A stretch of DNA of 64,000 nt from Haloarcula halobia (GTDB lineage Archaea; Halobacteriota; Halobacteria; Halobacteriales; Haloarculaceae). Under the pieces are notes generated by a model. That model did no database searches. It saw only the letters and a program-made list of their open reading frames with translations, and was not told the DNA's origin. A program made the translations under genes and the position numbers. Shown here one piece after another: positions 7,929 to 17,133 of this stretch (position 1 is its first letter; every line of letters starts with the position of its first letter). The stretch spans positions 2,681,631 through 2,745,630 of the forward strand of contig NZ_CP119787.1 of assembly GCF_029338255.1 (NCBI RefSeq). The letters are read 5' to 3'.

Positions 7929-8795
7929 ATGCGCTACTATCGCACCGCAGTAGAGGAACGTCTCCACCTGGTCGCACTCGACGACGGAACGGCCTACGAC
8001 CTGACCTCGGCCCGGCCCGCCGTGACAGACTTCGACGACCTCGCCCACGTCGCAGACGTGGCAGACGAGTCCGTCGACGACATCGCGAGGGGGCTGCTCG
8101 ACGAGGCCGACGTCGTGGACGTGCCGGACGAGGAGGCGGTCGCCGTCCCCGTCGCCGCGGACGAGGTGTGGGCTGCCGGCGTCACCTACGAGATAAGCGA
8201 GCAGGCCCGCGAGGCAGAGAGCGGGATGCCCGAGATGTACCTCCAGGTCTACGACGCCGACCGGCCGGAGATATTCTTCAAGGCGACACAGAGCCGCATC
8301 GTCGGACCGGGTGACGCGGTCGGTATCCGCCGGGACTCGGAGTGGAACGTCCCGGAACCGGAACTGGGTATCGTGTTACACCGGGGCGACATCGTGGGGT
8401 ACACCATCGGCAACGACATGAGCAGTCGGTCGATCGAGGGCGAGAACCCGCTCTACCTGCCACAGGCGAAGGTCTACGACCGCAGCTGCTCGCTGGGCCC
8501 GTGTGTGGTGTCCGCAGAGTCCATCGGCGACCCCCACGACCTCACGATGTCGATGACCATCTCGGACGGAGACGAGATACGCTACGAGGGCGAGACGTCC
8601 ACCGGCGAGATGGTCCGGACCTGCGAGGAACTGGTCTCCTATCTCACGCGACACAACGCGGTGCCCGACTCGGCAGTGTTGCTGACCGGCACCTCGCTGG
8701 TCCCGGACGAGGGGTTCACCCTGTCGGAAGACGACGAGATCGACATCACCATCGACGGTATCGGTCGGCTGATGAACCCGGCGACGATGGTCTGA
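7929..8795 (+). CDS. FAH-family sugar-acid dehydratase/hydrolase, KDXD-like
   Basis: 288 residues of the fumarylacetoacetate hydrolase superfamily. The run WAAGVTYEISEQARE, then FFKATQSRIVGPGDAVGIRR and YTIGNDMSSRSIEGENP, is typical of 2-keto-3-deoxypentonate dehydratase (KDXD/KdaD of the archaeal oxidative pentose pathway) and of related 2,4-diketo-3-deoxy-sugar-acid hydrolases. Metal ligands are the expected E-x-E (PEPELGI) and a downstream aspartate. The start is the ATG beginning MRYYRTAVEE; the longer upstream frame overlaps the ALDH remnant and has no coding character. Products would be 2-oxoglutarate semialdehyde, or pyruvate plus lactate, depending on substrate. The neighbouring lactaldehyde and lactate genes make the second possible. 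Confidence 0.75.
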   Translation: MRYYRTAVEERLHLVALDDGTAYDLTSARPAVTDFDDLAHVADVADESVDDIARGLLDEADVVDVPDEEAVAVPVAADEVWAAGVTYEISEQAREAESGMPEMYLQVYDADRPEIFFKATQSRIVGPGDAVGIRRDSEWNVPEPELGIVLHRGDIVGYTIGNDMSSRSIEGENPLYLPQAKVYDRSCSLGPCVVSAESIGDPHDLTMSMTISDGDEIRYEGETSTGEMVRTCEELVSYLTRHNAVPDSAVLLTGTSLVPDEGFTLSEDDEIDITIDGIGRLMNPATMV

Positions 8796-9078
8796 CGACG
8801 GCGGGAGACGGGGAGCTGGATCGCCGTTCAGACTGAGTGAACACAGACGCGGAGACCGCGCGGTCGCCCCGGGCCGACCCCCGCTCGCCGGCCCCCTGCA
8901 CCGGTGTCGGTGAGTACGCTGGTACGCGACGGCCCAAGACGAGTACGGGTGTTTCCGAACTCCCGACATACAGCAATTATATCGTCTCTAGTGACGAATC
9001 TCTCGCTCAGAGGACCCTGGCGGTGACGGCCCGAGACAGGGGGTGTGCCCCCCGGTCGAGCGGCGCATATCCCAAACT

Positions 9079-9095
9079 GTCCAACAATAGTAAAC
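9079..9095. promoter_or_regulatory. 17-bp IclR-type operator candidate, site 1
   Basis: GTCCAACAATAGTAAAC. It differs from the site at 26713 at only two positions; the left half is conserved and the right half diverged. Confidence 0.5.
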
Positions 9096-9192
9096 GTCTG
9101 TCACGGCCGAATCCGGCGCCCCCAGTCTGAGATAACAGTCGTACCTGTGTTAGCACCATGGTTTATAGTGTTTTTTCATGACGTGCAGATAT

Positions 9193-9209
9193 TTCCAACA
9201 TTGTTGGAC
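9193..9209. promoter_or_regulatory. 17-bp IclR-type operator candidate, site 2
   Basis: TTCCAACATTGTTGGAC, whose TCCAACA and TGTTGGA arms form a perfect palindrome around one central base; the best-formed copy in the window. On the minus strand it lies about 25 bp upstream of a TATA-like box (9159-9168), as an activator site would, but no gene follows. Confidence 0.6.
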
Positions 9210-9362
9210 GAGTCGACAGCCCCGGCAGGTGCTACCGCGCACCGCTGCTTGCCACTCAGTCTGAACCTCCGTTCAGTCAGGCCGGAAAAGAGGAGGTCGT
9301 CCAGCACTCGTCGAGAATAGTCCTGTCCCGGTTCTGAACCAGGGAACCACCGGCGAACGAGG

Positions 9363-10130
9363 TTACCGGACCATGTAGCCGCCGTCGATGAGGAACGACG
9401 ACCCCGTCACGTAGGCCGCGGCGTCGGACGCGAGGTACACCGCCAGCGGCGCGATGTCCTCCGGCGTCCCGAACTCGTCGAGCAGCATCTCGGACTTCCA
9501 CGTCTCGATGAGCTCCTCGTCGTCGGTGAGGATGTCCGTCTCGATGTAGCCGGGGTTGATATTGTTGACGCGGATGTCGTGTTCGGCCCACTCGGAGGCC
9601 AGCTGGAGTTTCAGCCCCTCCAGCCCCCCCTTTGAGGCCTGGTAGTCGACCTGGCACTGCGGGTAGTTGGCGACGAACGCCGACATCGAAGAGATGTTGA
9701 CGATAGAGCCCCCGTCACCGTCGATCATCTCCCGGCCGGCGTGTTTCGCGCAGATGAACGCACCGGTCGTGTTGATGTCGAGCGTCTTCTGCCAGTTCTC
9801 GAGCGGTTTCTCCTCGGCGGGTTCGTGGATGGCGACGCCGGCGTTGTTGACCAGCACGTCGACATCCCCGAACCGGTCGACGGTCTCCTCGACCATCGCC
9901 TGCACCTCCGCCTCGTCGGTGACGTCGGTGGGTATCGCGGCCGTCTCGGCACCGGTCTCGTCGGCGATCTCCTCGGCGGCCGCCTGGCCGCTCTCCGCGG
10001 TCCGGTTGGCGATGACGACGTTCGCGCCGACCTCGCCCATGCCCGTGGCGATGCCCTTGCCGATGCCGCGATTGCCGCCGGTCACGATGACCGTCTCTCC
10101 GTCGAGTCGGAACCTATCTAGTACTGACAT
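9363..10130 (-). CDS. SDR-family oxidoreductase (sugar or sugar-acid dehydrogenase)
   Basis: 255 residues, classical short-chain dehydrogenase: cofactor loop TGGNRGIG near residue 17, NNAG, catalytic serine in NISSMSAF and YxxxK in VDYQASKGG. It ends VTGSSFLIDGGYMVR like other sugar-active SDRs. In this island it could oxidise a free sugar or the 4-hydroxyl of a 2-keto-3-deoxy-sugar acid. Transcription is independent: a TATA-like box (about 10155-10166) lies about 26 bp ahead of the ATG. The exact substrate cannot be read from sequence. Confidence 0.7.
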   Translation of the reverse strand: MSVLDRFRLDGETVIVTGGNRGIGKGIATGMGEVGANVVIANRTAESGQAAAEEIADETGAETAAIPTDVTDEAEVQAMVEETVDRFGDVDVLVNNAGVAIHEPAEEKPLENWQKTLDINTTGAFICAKHAGREMIDGDGGSIVNISSMSAFVANYPQCQVDYQASKGGLEGLKLQLASEWAEHDIRVNNINPGYIETDILTDDEELIETWKSEMLLDEFGTPEDIAPLAVYLASDAAAYVTGSSFLIDGGYMVR

Positions 10131-10174
10131 GCGGGCGGAGTATCTGGCGGTCGGTACATAAATATCGGGGCTCG

Positions 10175-10356
10175 TCAGTCGATCGGGTCGAGGACGACGT
10201 TCTCGACGCCCCGAGGCGGTGGGCCGCGGGGAGCGGTTCCGGGTCGGAGACGTTCGCGTCCGGGAGCCGGTCGCCCAGGTCCCGGGCGTAGTCCTCGCTC
10301 GACAGTCCGTGGGTCCCCCGGCGGGGAACGAGGACGTCGACGTCCGTCGGCCGCAT
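10175..10356 (-). pseudogene. Possible 2-hydroxyacid dehydrogenase N-terminal remnant
   Basis: From the ATG at 10356 the frame reads VDVLVPRRGTHGLSSEDYA, resembling the first strand and helix of D-isomer 2-hydroxyacid dehydrogenases. After about 45 residues it degrades; a second frame then ends GVENVVLDPID at the stop at 10175. The rest of the 10131-10530 gap holds the SDR promoter and nothing else I can support. Confidence 0.35.
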
Positions 10357-10530
10357 CGACAGCCCCGACGCGGGCCGGGGCGGTACGACAGCCTCAGTAC
10401 GTGGCGAGAGGGTGTCACACCGGTGCTACCGCTGGGCGTGCAGTGACAGTTCCTGCCGGATGGAGTGGGACAGACCCCCAACCCGGTCGTCACCGACGGG
10501 AGCGAGCCGCGAGAAACGAGTATCCGACGC

Positions 10531-11991
10531 TCAGTTCGAGCCAGCCGGGTTCTCGTAGTTGTGGTAGATGGTCTTCAGCTGCGTGTACTTCAGCATGCCG
10601 TACTTGCCGTCTTCGCCCCCGAGACCGGACTCGTCCCAGCCGATGTGGTGGCCCTGCCAGGACTCGCCGATGGAGCGGTTGACGTAGGTCTCACCGAACT
10701 CCAGCTCGTCGATGACGCGGTTGACGAGCTGGTAGTTGTTGGTAAAGAGGTACGAGGAGAGGCCGTACTTAGACTCGTTGGCGTACTCGATGGCCTGGTC
10801 CATGGAGTCGACCTCGACGACGGGGCTGACCGGGCCGAACACCTCCTCCTGGATGACGTCCATGTCCTGGGTGACGTCGGTCAGCACGGTCGGCCGGTAC
10901 CAGTAGCCGTGGTCGAACTGCTCGCCCTCGGGTGGCGACCCGCCGGTCCGGAGCGTCGCACCCTGTGCGACGGCCGTCTCGACGGCGTTCTCGGTCGCCT
11001 CGAGCTCGGCGGCGCTGACCTGTGGGCCCATGTCCGGGTCGTCGCGCGGGTCGCCGACGACGACGTCCTCGGCGGCCTCGACGAGGCGGTCGGTGAACTC
11101 CTCGGCGACGTCGGAGTGGACGTAGATGCGCTCGGCGCAGGTACAGACCTGCCCGGTGTTGGCGATGCGGGCGGTGAGCACGTCCTCGACGGCCGCCTCG
11201 ATGTTGGCGTCCTTCCAGACGATGGCCGGGGCCTTGCCGCCCAGTTCCAGCGAGACTGGCTTGAGTGAACTCGCGACGCTCTCGTTGATCGCCTTCCCGG
11301 TGCCCGTGTCGCCGGTCATGGTGACCATGTCGACGCCGTCGGCGGTGACGAGGGTGTCGCCGACCGTCGAGCCGTGGCCCGTGACGAGGTTGACGACGCC
11401 GTCGGGCAGGTCGACGTGCTCGTCGATGAGTTCGACGGCGCGGACCGTCGCGAGCGGCGTGTTCGAGCTGGGCTTTGCGACCATGGTGTTGCCCGTCACG
11501 AGCGCCGGCGCGGTCTTTCGCATGAACAGCGCGATGGGGTAGTTCCACGGGATGATGCCCGCGACGACGCCGTGGGGGCGTCGCTCCAGGGTCAGCTTCT
11601 CGCTCGGGAAGTCGCCGGGGACGACGTCGCCCTCGATGCGCCGGTCCCACTCTGCCATGTAGTTCGACATGTCGGCCGCGCTCGCGACCTCGCCCATCGC
11701 CTGCCCGCGGGGCTTGCCCTGCTCGGCCATGATGAGTTCGGCCAGTTCCTCTTGGTGGTCCATGAGCACGTCGGCGATGTCACGGACGAGCTGGCCGCGT
11801 TCGGGTGCGGGGCGGAGCCCCCACTCTTTCTGTGCCTCGTTCGCGGCCTCGACGGCAGACAACACCTCGGACTCCGTGGCGTTCGCGATGGTCCCGGCGA
11901 CCTCCTCCGTTGCCGGGTCCAGCACCTCGATGCGCTCGTCGTTTGCCGCTTCGATCCACTGTCCGTCGACGTACAGTGTCTGCGATGACAT
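10531..11991 (-). CDS. AldA-like lactaldehyde dehydrogenase
   Basis: 486 residues, full-length NAD(P)-dependent aldehyde dehydrogenase. Visible motifs are IPWNYPIALF, the catalytic glutamate in LELGGKAPAIVWKDAN and the catalytic cysteine in NTGQVCTCAERIYV. The VCxCAER cysteine loop and the C-terminal WQGHHIGWDESGLGGEDGK closely resemble E. coli AldA (lactaldehyde/glycolaldehyde dehydrogenase). A 2-oxoglutarate semialdehyde dehydrogenase of the pentose pathway is the alternative. The start MSSQTLYVDG is preceded by a TATA-like box around 12019-12029. Together with the adjacent lactate-oxidation operon, it suggests lactaldehyde to lactate to pyruvate flow. Confidence 0.75.
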   Translation of the reverse strand: MSSQTLYVDGQWIEAANDERIEVLDPATEEVAGTIANATESEVLSAVEAANEAQKEWGLRPAPERGQLVRDIADVLMDHQEELAELIMAEQGKPRGQAMGEVASAADMSNYMAEWDRRIEGDVVPGDFPSEKLTLERRPHGVVAGIIPWNYPIALFMRKTAPALVTGNTMVAKPSSNTPLATVRAVELIDEHVDLPDGVVNLVTGHGSTVGDTLVTADGVDMVTMTGDTGTGKAINESVASSLKPVSLELGGKAPAIVWKDANIEAAVEDVLTARIANTGQVCTCAERIYVHSDVAEEFTDRLVEAAEDVVVGDPRDDPDMGPQVSAAELEATENAVETAVAQGATLRTGGSPPEGEQFDHGYWYRPTVLTDVTQDMDVIQEEVFGPVSPVVEVDSMDQAIEYANESKYGLSSYLFTNNYQLVNRVIDELEFGETYVNRSIGESWQGHHIGWDESGLGGEDGKYGMLKYTQLKTIYHNYENPAGSN

Positions 11992-12018
11992 TGTCAGTTT
12001 GATTTGCTTCCCGTGCCG

Positions 12019-12029
12019 TAATAATATTT
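12019..12029 (-). promoter_or_regulatory. TATA-like box of the AldA-like gene
   Basis: On the minus strand an AAATATTATT-type element lies about 28 bp before the ATG at 11991. Confidence 0.45.
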
Positions 12030-12090
12030 GCGACAATCTATCACGGTGCGGACCGCGAGCGAGTCCGGAGGGGCGGCGAAACCCGTGGCG

Positions 12091-13113
12091 CTACATCGAG
12101 ACCATCGTCTTGACCACGCCCGGGTCCTGTGCGGCTTCGAGCGCCGTCGTGAGGTCGTCGAAGGAGTACTCGTCGTCGATGATACCTGCCACGTCGACGG
12201 CGTCCCGCCGGAGCAGGTCCACCGCTTCCGGGTAGGTGTTGCTGTATCGGAAGGAGCCGTGGATCTTGACCTCCTTGTTCGTGGCCCGGGTGAAGTTGAA
12301 GGGGATCTCCTCCTCGCCGATGCCGACGCAGGTCATCGTGCCGCCGCGCCGGACGGCGTCGAGGGCGGCGCCGTAGACCGGCGCGGCCCCGGAGGCCTCG
12401 ATGACCTTGTCGACGCCCCGGCCGTCCGTGAGGTCCTCGACGGCGCTGGCGAGGTCACGTTCGGTCACGTCGATAGTTCCCGCGGCGCCGCGGGCCTTGG
12501 CACGGTCGAGCTTCACGTCGACGACGTCGGAGATGTAGACGTCGCCGGCGCCGGCGGCGTGGGCCGCCTCCATCGCGACCATTCCGATGGGGCCCGCGCC
12601 CGTGACCAGGACGGTGTCGTTGGACTCGATGTCGGCCTGCCTGCTCGCGTGGATACCGACGCTGAGCGGTTCACACAGCGCGCCCTCCGCGGTGGAGACG
12701 CTCTCGGGGAGGGTGTAGACGAAGTCCGCCGGCCACGCGACGTACTCGACGAACGCGCCGTCGTCCGGGGGCGTGGCCATGAAGGTGATGTCGGCACAGA
12801 GGTGGTACTCCCCCCGCTTGCAGAACTCACAGCGCCGACAGGGGACGCCCGGTTCGATGGCGACCCGGTCGCCGACCGCCGAGCTGTCGACGCCGTCACC
12901 CGTCTCGACGACCTCGCCCGCACACTCGTGGCCGAGGACGATGGGGTCCTCGACGACGAAGTCGCCGATCTTCCCCTCGGTGTAGTAGTGGAGGTCCGAC
13001 CCGCAGATGCCGACGTCGGCTATCCTGACCAGCACCTCGTCCTCGTCCGGTGTCGGTCGCTCCCGCTCTTCGAACTGCAGCGTCTCGATGTCTGTCATGA
13101 CGGCCGCTTGCAT
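12091..13113 (-). CDS. Zinc-dependent polyol/sugar dehydrogenase (MDR family)
   Basis: 340 residues of the medium-chain dehydrogenase family. Catalytic zinc residues occur in GICGSDLHYY and GHECAGEV, and the structural zinc site is the four-cysteine lobe CRRCEFCKRGEYHLC. The Rossmann loop is GAGPIGMVA. CGSDLHYY and the length are typical of sorbitol, xylitol or threonine dehydrogenase relatives. The chosen start (MQAAVMTDIE) follows a TATA-like box at about 13140-13149, and a 17-bp IclR-type site lies about 35 bp further upstream, so the gene is a probable member of the local regulon. Confidence 0.75.
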   Translation of the reverse strand: MQAAVMTDIETLQFEERERPTPDEDEVLVRIADVGICGSDLHYYTEGKIGDFVVEDPIVLGHECAGEVVETGDGVDSSAVGDRVAIEPGVPCRRCEFCKRGEYHLCADITFMATPPDDGAFVEYVAWPADFVYTLPESVSTAEGALCEPLSVGIHASRQADIESNDTVLVTGAGPIGMVAMEAAHAAGAGDVYISDVVDVKLDRAKARGAAGTIDVTERDLASAVEDLTDGRGVDKVIEASGAAPVYGAALDAVRRGGTMTCVGIGEEEIPFNFTRATNKEVKIHGSFRYSNTYPEAVDLLRRDAVDVAGIIDDEYSFDDLTTALEAAQDPGVVKTMVSM

Positions 13114-13181
13114 GGCAGGTGAACGTGCGTCGGTCCCCGTGTTAAATCTTGTCTCGGCGGAGCGGCGCCGCCGAACGGCGC

Positions 13182-13198
13182 GTCCAACGATCATAGAC
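13182..13198. promoter_or_regulatory. 17-bp IclR-type operator candidate, site 3
   Basis: GTCCAACGATCATAGAC. It lies upstream of the TATA-like box of the zinc dehydrogenase (start 13113), at a spacing similar to the site upstream of the IclR gene. Confidence 0.55.
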
Positions 13199-13289
13199 AG
13201 TCCGCGTCGCTCAGACGGGGCGAAATCGGTCGAAGACGCCCAGCCACGGGAGTGCAAGTTTTAACTATCACTGTGCCCAGTGGGGGCAT

Positions 13290-13802
13290 ATGAAGACCGG
13301 GAGCGTAGCGACGTTCGAACAGTCACTGGCGAAGGTGGACGCGACGTCGACCACCGTCGACCCCGAGGGATTCACGGACGCGCTCGAGGCGGCCATCGAG
13401 ACACCGGCAGTGGGCGCCCCGTTGCCCTTCGAGGACGTCTCGCTCGCGGACACGAGCGTGACGGTGGACCCGTCCCGGTCGGCCCTCCAGGCCGCCGCCT
13501 GTGGCGTGACCGGCAGTCCGCTGGGCATCGCCGAACTGGGGACCGTAGCCATCGAATCGACCGCGGGCGGCGACGAGCTCGTCTCGCTGTACCCGGAGCG
13601 CCACGTCGCCGTCGTCCGCGCGTCGGACGTCGAACCCGACCTGACGGCGGCGTTCGGGTGGCTGAGCGACCAGTTCGACGCCGGTCGCCAGTCGTTCGTC
13701 ATGGCGACGGGACCGAGTGCGACCGGCGACATGGGCGCGCTCGTCCAGGGGGTCCACGGCCCCTCGACGGAACACGTCATCATCATCGAAGACAATGAGT
13801 GA
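13290..13802 (+). CDS. lutC: LutC-like LUD-domain protein
   Basis: 170 residues, single LUD domain as in LutC of the LutABC L-lactate oxidation complex: ELGTVAIES followed by SLYPERHVAVV and ATGPSATGDMG, the last being the family's characteristic glycine/serine motif. The gene overlaps the LutBA fusion by 8 bp (stop at 13802, next ATG at 13795), so the two are translated together. The product is probably a cytoplasmic subunit of a lactate dehydrogenase feeding electrons to the respiratory chain. Confidence 0.8.
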   Translation: MKTGSVATFEQSLAKVDATSTTVDPEGFTDALEAAIETPAVGAPLPFEDVSLADTSVTVDPSRSALQAAACGVTGSPLGIAELGTVAIESTAGGDELVSLYPERHVAVVRASDVEPDLTAAFGWLSDQFDAGRQSFVMATGPSATGDMGALVQGVHGPSTEHVIIIEDNE

Positions 13803-15990
13803 ACCAGACCACACCCAGTCGACGAGTACAGGGGCCGGCAGCGACCACAACGAGATACGGAAGAACACCCAGCTGTTCAACGAACAGCGCTACGATGCCG
13901 TCGCGGGCGTCGAGAACTACGAGGACTACCGGACGAGAGCCAGGGAGATAAAGGCGGACGCCATCGACCGGCTCCCGGACCTCATCGAGCGAACCCGCCG
14001 GGCCGTCGAGGCTAACGGCGGGTCCGTCTACGTCGCCGAGGACGCCGCCGACGCGACCCAGCACATCGAGGGGCTCCTCGCCGAGGAGGACGCCGAGAGC
14101 GTGGTCAAGTCCAAGTCGATGACCACCGAAGAGATCCACCTCAACGACGCGCTGGAGTCCGCCGACGTCGACGTCTGGGAGACGGACCTCGGCGAGTTCG
14201 TCATCCAGGTGGCCCAGGAGGAACCGTCTCACATCGTCGGGCCGTCACTGCACATCTCCCGCGAGGAGATAACCGAGCTCTTCGAGGCCGAGTTCGACCC
14301 CGACGAGCGACTTGACTCGGCGGAGAAGCTCACCGAGTTCGCCCGGGAGTACCTCGGCGAGCGAATCGAGGCGGCGGACGTCGGCATCACGGGCGCGAAC
14401 TTCGTACTGGCCGAGAGCGGGTCCATCGCGCTGGTGACCAACGAGGGCAACGCCCGCAAGTGCGCCTCGATCCCCGACACCCACATCGCCGTCGGCGGCA
14501 TCGAGAAGATCATCCCCTCCATCGAGGAGCTGCACCCGTTCGGGGAACTGCTCTCCCGGGCCTCGACAGGCCAGGACATCACGCAGTACCTCTCGATTCT
14601 GACCCCGCCCGTCGAGACGCCCGCGTTCGACTTCGATGGGGCCGAGGACCCCACGATGAGCGAGGCCGGCGCGGACCGGGACTTTCACCTCGTGCTGGTC
14701 GACAACGGACGGACGGCGATGCGCGAGGACGAGGACCTGCGCGAGACACTGTACTGCATCCGCTGTGGCGCGTGTGCCAACTCCTGTGCGAACTTCCAGA
14801 GCGTCGGCGGCCACGAGTTCGGCGGCGAGACGTACACCGGGGGTATCGCGACCGGCTGGGAGGCCGGCATCGAGGGGCTGGACGTCGCCGGCGAGTTCAA
14901 CGACCTCTGTACGGGGTGTTCCAGCTGTGTCAACGCCTGCCCGGTGAAGATCGACATCCCGTGGATAAACACCGTCGTCAGGGACAGACTGAACCACGAC
15001 GCTGAACCCGACTACAGCGACGTACTGGTCGACGGCCTGGTCCCCGACGAGGAACCGTCCGGGACGCCGCTGCAAAAGCGGTTCTTCGGGAACTTCGAGA
15101 CGGTGGCGAAACTCGGGAGCGCCACCGCGCCGCTCTCGAACGCCGTCGCGGGGACCGGCCTCGCACGGAAGGCGATGGACCGGTTCCTCGGCGTCGACGC
15201 GCGGCGGGACCTGCCGACCTTCGAGCGGACGACGCTCGTCGAGTGGGCGCGCAACCGCACCGCGCAGGTCACGGACCCCGAGCGTCGGGTCGTCCTCTAC
15301 CCCGACGTGTACACGAACTACGTCCAGACCGAACGGGGCAAGGCCGCCGTCCGCGTGCTGGAGGCGCTGGGCTGTTCGGTCACCGTCCCCTCGGTGGCCG
15401 GGTCCGGGCGCGCGCCCCTCTCCCAGGGGATGCTCTCGACGGCGCGGTCGAAAGCCCGGACCGTCGCCGACACCCTGGGCGAGTACGTCGCGGACGGGTA
15501 CGACGTCGTCGTCGTCGAACCCAGCGATTACGCCATGTTCCAGCGGGAGTACGAGAAGCTCCTCCCGGAGTCTGCCTACGACAGCCTGGCGGACGGCAGC
15601 TACGAGATCTTCGAGTACGTCTACGGCCTGCTGGAAAACGGGGCCGACGGTGACGCGTTGCCGGGCGCCGACGGCGCGGGCGTCGCCTACCACAGTCACT
15701 GCCAGCAGCGCACGCTCGGCGTCGAGACCTACACCGAGGCCGTCCTGGCGGACCTGGGCTACGACGTCGTCACCTCCGACGCCGAGTGTTGTGGCATGGC
15801 CGGTAGTTTCGGGTACAAGAGCCAGTACTACGACATCAGCATGGACGTCGGGGCCGACCTGGCGGCCCAGTTCGACCCGGTGGCCGACGAGCGCACCGTC
15901 GTCGCCAGCGGCACCTCGTGTATCGAGCAGCTCGACTCGCTGCTGCGCGCGGAGACGCGCCACCCGATCCAGCTGCTCGACCGGAACTGA
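13795..15990 (+). CDS. LutB-LutA fusion, iron-sulfur lactate oxidation subunit
   Basis: 731 residues. The N-terminal LUD domain (about 60-300) carries SKSMTTEEI and GNARKCASIPDTHIAV as in LutB. Two [4Fe-4S] cysteine clusters follow at about 320 (CIRCGACANSC) and 375 (CTGCSSCVNACP). The C-terminal third is LutA-like with a CCG motif near 664 (CCGMAGSFGY) and an HSHCQQ metal-binding segment near 630. The first CCG half is degenerate (YPDVYTNY where LutA has cysteine). Bacterial LutA and LutB are separate, so this is a fused form. It overlaps lutC. The probable role is oxidation of L-lactate to pyruvate at the membrane. Confidence 0.8.
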   Translation: MSEPDHTQSTSTGAGSDHNEIRKNTQLFNEQRYDAVAGVENYEDYRTRAREIKADAIDRLPDLIERTRRAVEANGGSVYVAEDAADATQHIEGLLAEEDAESVVKSKSMTTEEIHLNDALESADVDVWETDLGEFVIQVAQEEPSHIVGPSLHISREEITELFEAEFDPDERLDSAEKLTEFAREYLGERIEAADVGITGANFVLAESGSIALVTNEGNARKCASIPDTHIAVGGIEKIIPSIEELHPFGELLSRASTGQDITQYLSILTPPVETPAFDFDGAEDPTMSEAGADRDFHLVLVDNGRTAMREDEDLRETLYCIRCGACANSCANFQSVGGHEFGGETYTGGIATGWEAGIEGLDVAGEFNDLCTGCSSCVNACPVKIDIPWINTVVRDRLNHDAEPDYSDVLVDGLVPDEEPSGTPLQKRFFGNFETVAKLGSATAPLSNAVAGTGLARKAMDRFLGVDARRDLPTFERTTLVEWARNRTAQVTDPERRVVLYPDVYTNYVQTERGKAAVRVLEALGCSVTVPSVAGSGRAPLSQGMLSTARSKARTVADTLGEYVADGYDVVVVEPSDYAMFQREYEKLLPESAYDSLADGSYEIFEYVYGLLENGADGDALPGADGAGVAYHSHCQQRTLGVETYTEAVLADLGYDVVTSDAECCGMAGSFGYKSQYYDISMDVGADLAAQFDPVADERTVVASGTSCIEQLDSLLRAETRHPIQLLDRN

Positions 15991-16027
15991 GTCGCCGGGT
16001 CCGCGTCCCGGTCGCGCAGAGGAGAAA

Positions 16028-16038
16028 GATTAATAATC
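16028..16038 (+). promoter_or_regulatory. TATA-like box of zinc dehydrogenase 2
   Basis: GATTAATAATC ends 25 bp before the ATG at 16063, consistent with leaderless transcription separate from the Lut operon. Confidence 0.5.
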
Positions 16039-16062
16039 GCAGTCCATGAGGTATCTAATATC

Positions 16063-17133
16063 ATGCGAGGTGCTGTACTGAAAGATTATGGCGAACCGCT
16101 CGAGATCGAAGAACGAGACACTCCGACGATAGCCGACGACGAGGTACTCGTCAAGACGGAGGCCTGTGGCATCTGCCGGAGCGACTGGCACGGCTGGCAG
16201 GGTGACTACGCGTGGCTGGAAGGCGGCGCTGTCACCAAGGGCAACATTCTGGGCCACGAGCCCGCAGGGACAATCCTGGAGACCGGCGACGACATCGAGA
16301 ACTTCGACGAGGGCGACCAGGTCGTCGTCCCGTTCAACATCGTCTGCGGGAAGTGCAACAAGTGCCGCGACGGCGACGCCCACATGTGCGAGAACATCCT
16401 CCACTACGGGTTCGACGACGCGGCCCAGCCGGGCGCCTTCGGGACGCACCTGCGCATCCCGAACGCCGACTTCAACCTCGCCCGCATCCCCGAGGGCATC
16501 AGCGCCCACGAGATGGCGGGCCTTGGCTGCCGCTATGTCACGTCCTACCACGCCATCGCGGACCGCTCGGGCATCGACGCCGGCGACTGGGTCGCCGTCC
16601 ACGGCTGTGGCGGCATCGGCCTCTCGGCGGTCAACGTCGCCGACGCGCTCGGCGGGAACGTCATCGCCGTCGACTTAGACGACGACAAGCTCGACCTCGC
16701 CGAGGAGATGGGCGCGGTGGAGACGGTCAACGGCGCCGACATCGAGGACGTCCCCGGCGAGATACAGACGATAACGAACGGCGGGGCCCAGATCTCCGTC
16801 GACGGCCTGGGCATCCGGACGACCTGCCTGAACTCCATCAACAGCGTCGAACCGACCGGGACCCACGTCCAGATCGGTATCACGACCTCCGAGGAGGAAG
16901 GGCGCATCGACATGCCCATCGACTACATGCTCCACTCGGAGATCGACTGCATCACGGCCAAGGGCTTCCAGCCCCACCGCTACGACGAGCTCTTCCGCCT
17001 GATGGACAAGGGCAAGATCCAGCCGGACAAGCTGGTCACGAAGCACGTCGCACTCGACGACATCAACGACCGCCTCGAGGCGATGACGAACTTCGAGACC
17101 AAGGGCGTCGAAGTCATCACCGACTTCGAGTAA
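16063..17133 (+). CDS. Zinc-dependent alcohol dehydrogenase
   Basis: 356 residues, medium-chain zinc dehydrogenase. Catalytic-site motifs are CGICRSDWHGW and GHEPAG, the structural zinc lobe is CGKCNKCRDGDAHMC, and the cofactor loop is GCGGIGLSA. The WHGWQGD segment after the zinc cysteine resembles alcohol dehydrogenases acting on small aliphatic alcohols or hydroxyaldehydes. It may oxidise a lactaldehyde- or propanediol-type intermediate in this island. It has its own promoter immediately after the Lut operon. Confidence 0.75.
   Translation: MRGAVLKDYGEPLEIEERDTPTIADDEVLVKTEACGICRSDWHGWQGDYAWLEGGAVTKGNILGHEPAGTILETGDDIENFDEGDQVVVPFNIVCGKCNKCRDGDAHMCENILHYGFDDAAQPGAFGTHLRIPNADFNLARIPEGISAHEMAGLGCRYVTSYHAIADRSGIDAGDWVAVHGCGGIGLSAVNVADALGGNVIAVDLDDDKLDLAEEMGAVETVNGADIEDVPGEIQTITNGGAQISVDGLGIRTTCLNSINSVEPTGTHVQIGITTSEEEGRIDMPIDYMLHSEIDCITAKGFQPHRYDELFRLMDKGKIQPDKLVTKHVALDDINDRLEAMTNFETKGVEVITDFE

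Larger units (their letters stand above)
8796..9362. other. Convergent intergenic region with orphan promoter and operators
   Basis: Both flanking genes end here, yet the region contains promoter-like A/T boxes (around 8973 and 9159-9168) and two copies of the IclR-type 17-bp motif. No intact gene is visible. The simplest reading is that a regulated gene or divergent promoter was once here and the coding part was lost. Confidence 0.5.

Noticed and set aside
16041-16057. GTCCATGAGGTATCTAA as a seventh IclR site
   Set aside because: Only the left arm matches; the right half has no TGGAC/TAGAC-like arm. The stretch overlaps the expected transcription start of the zinc ADH gene.
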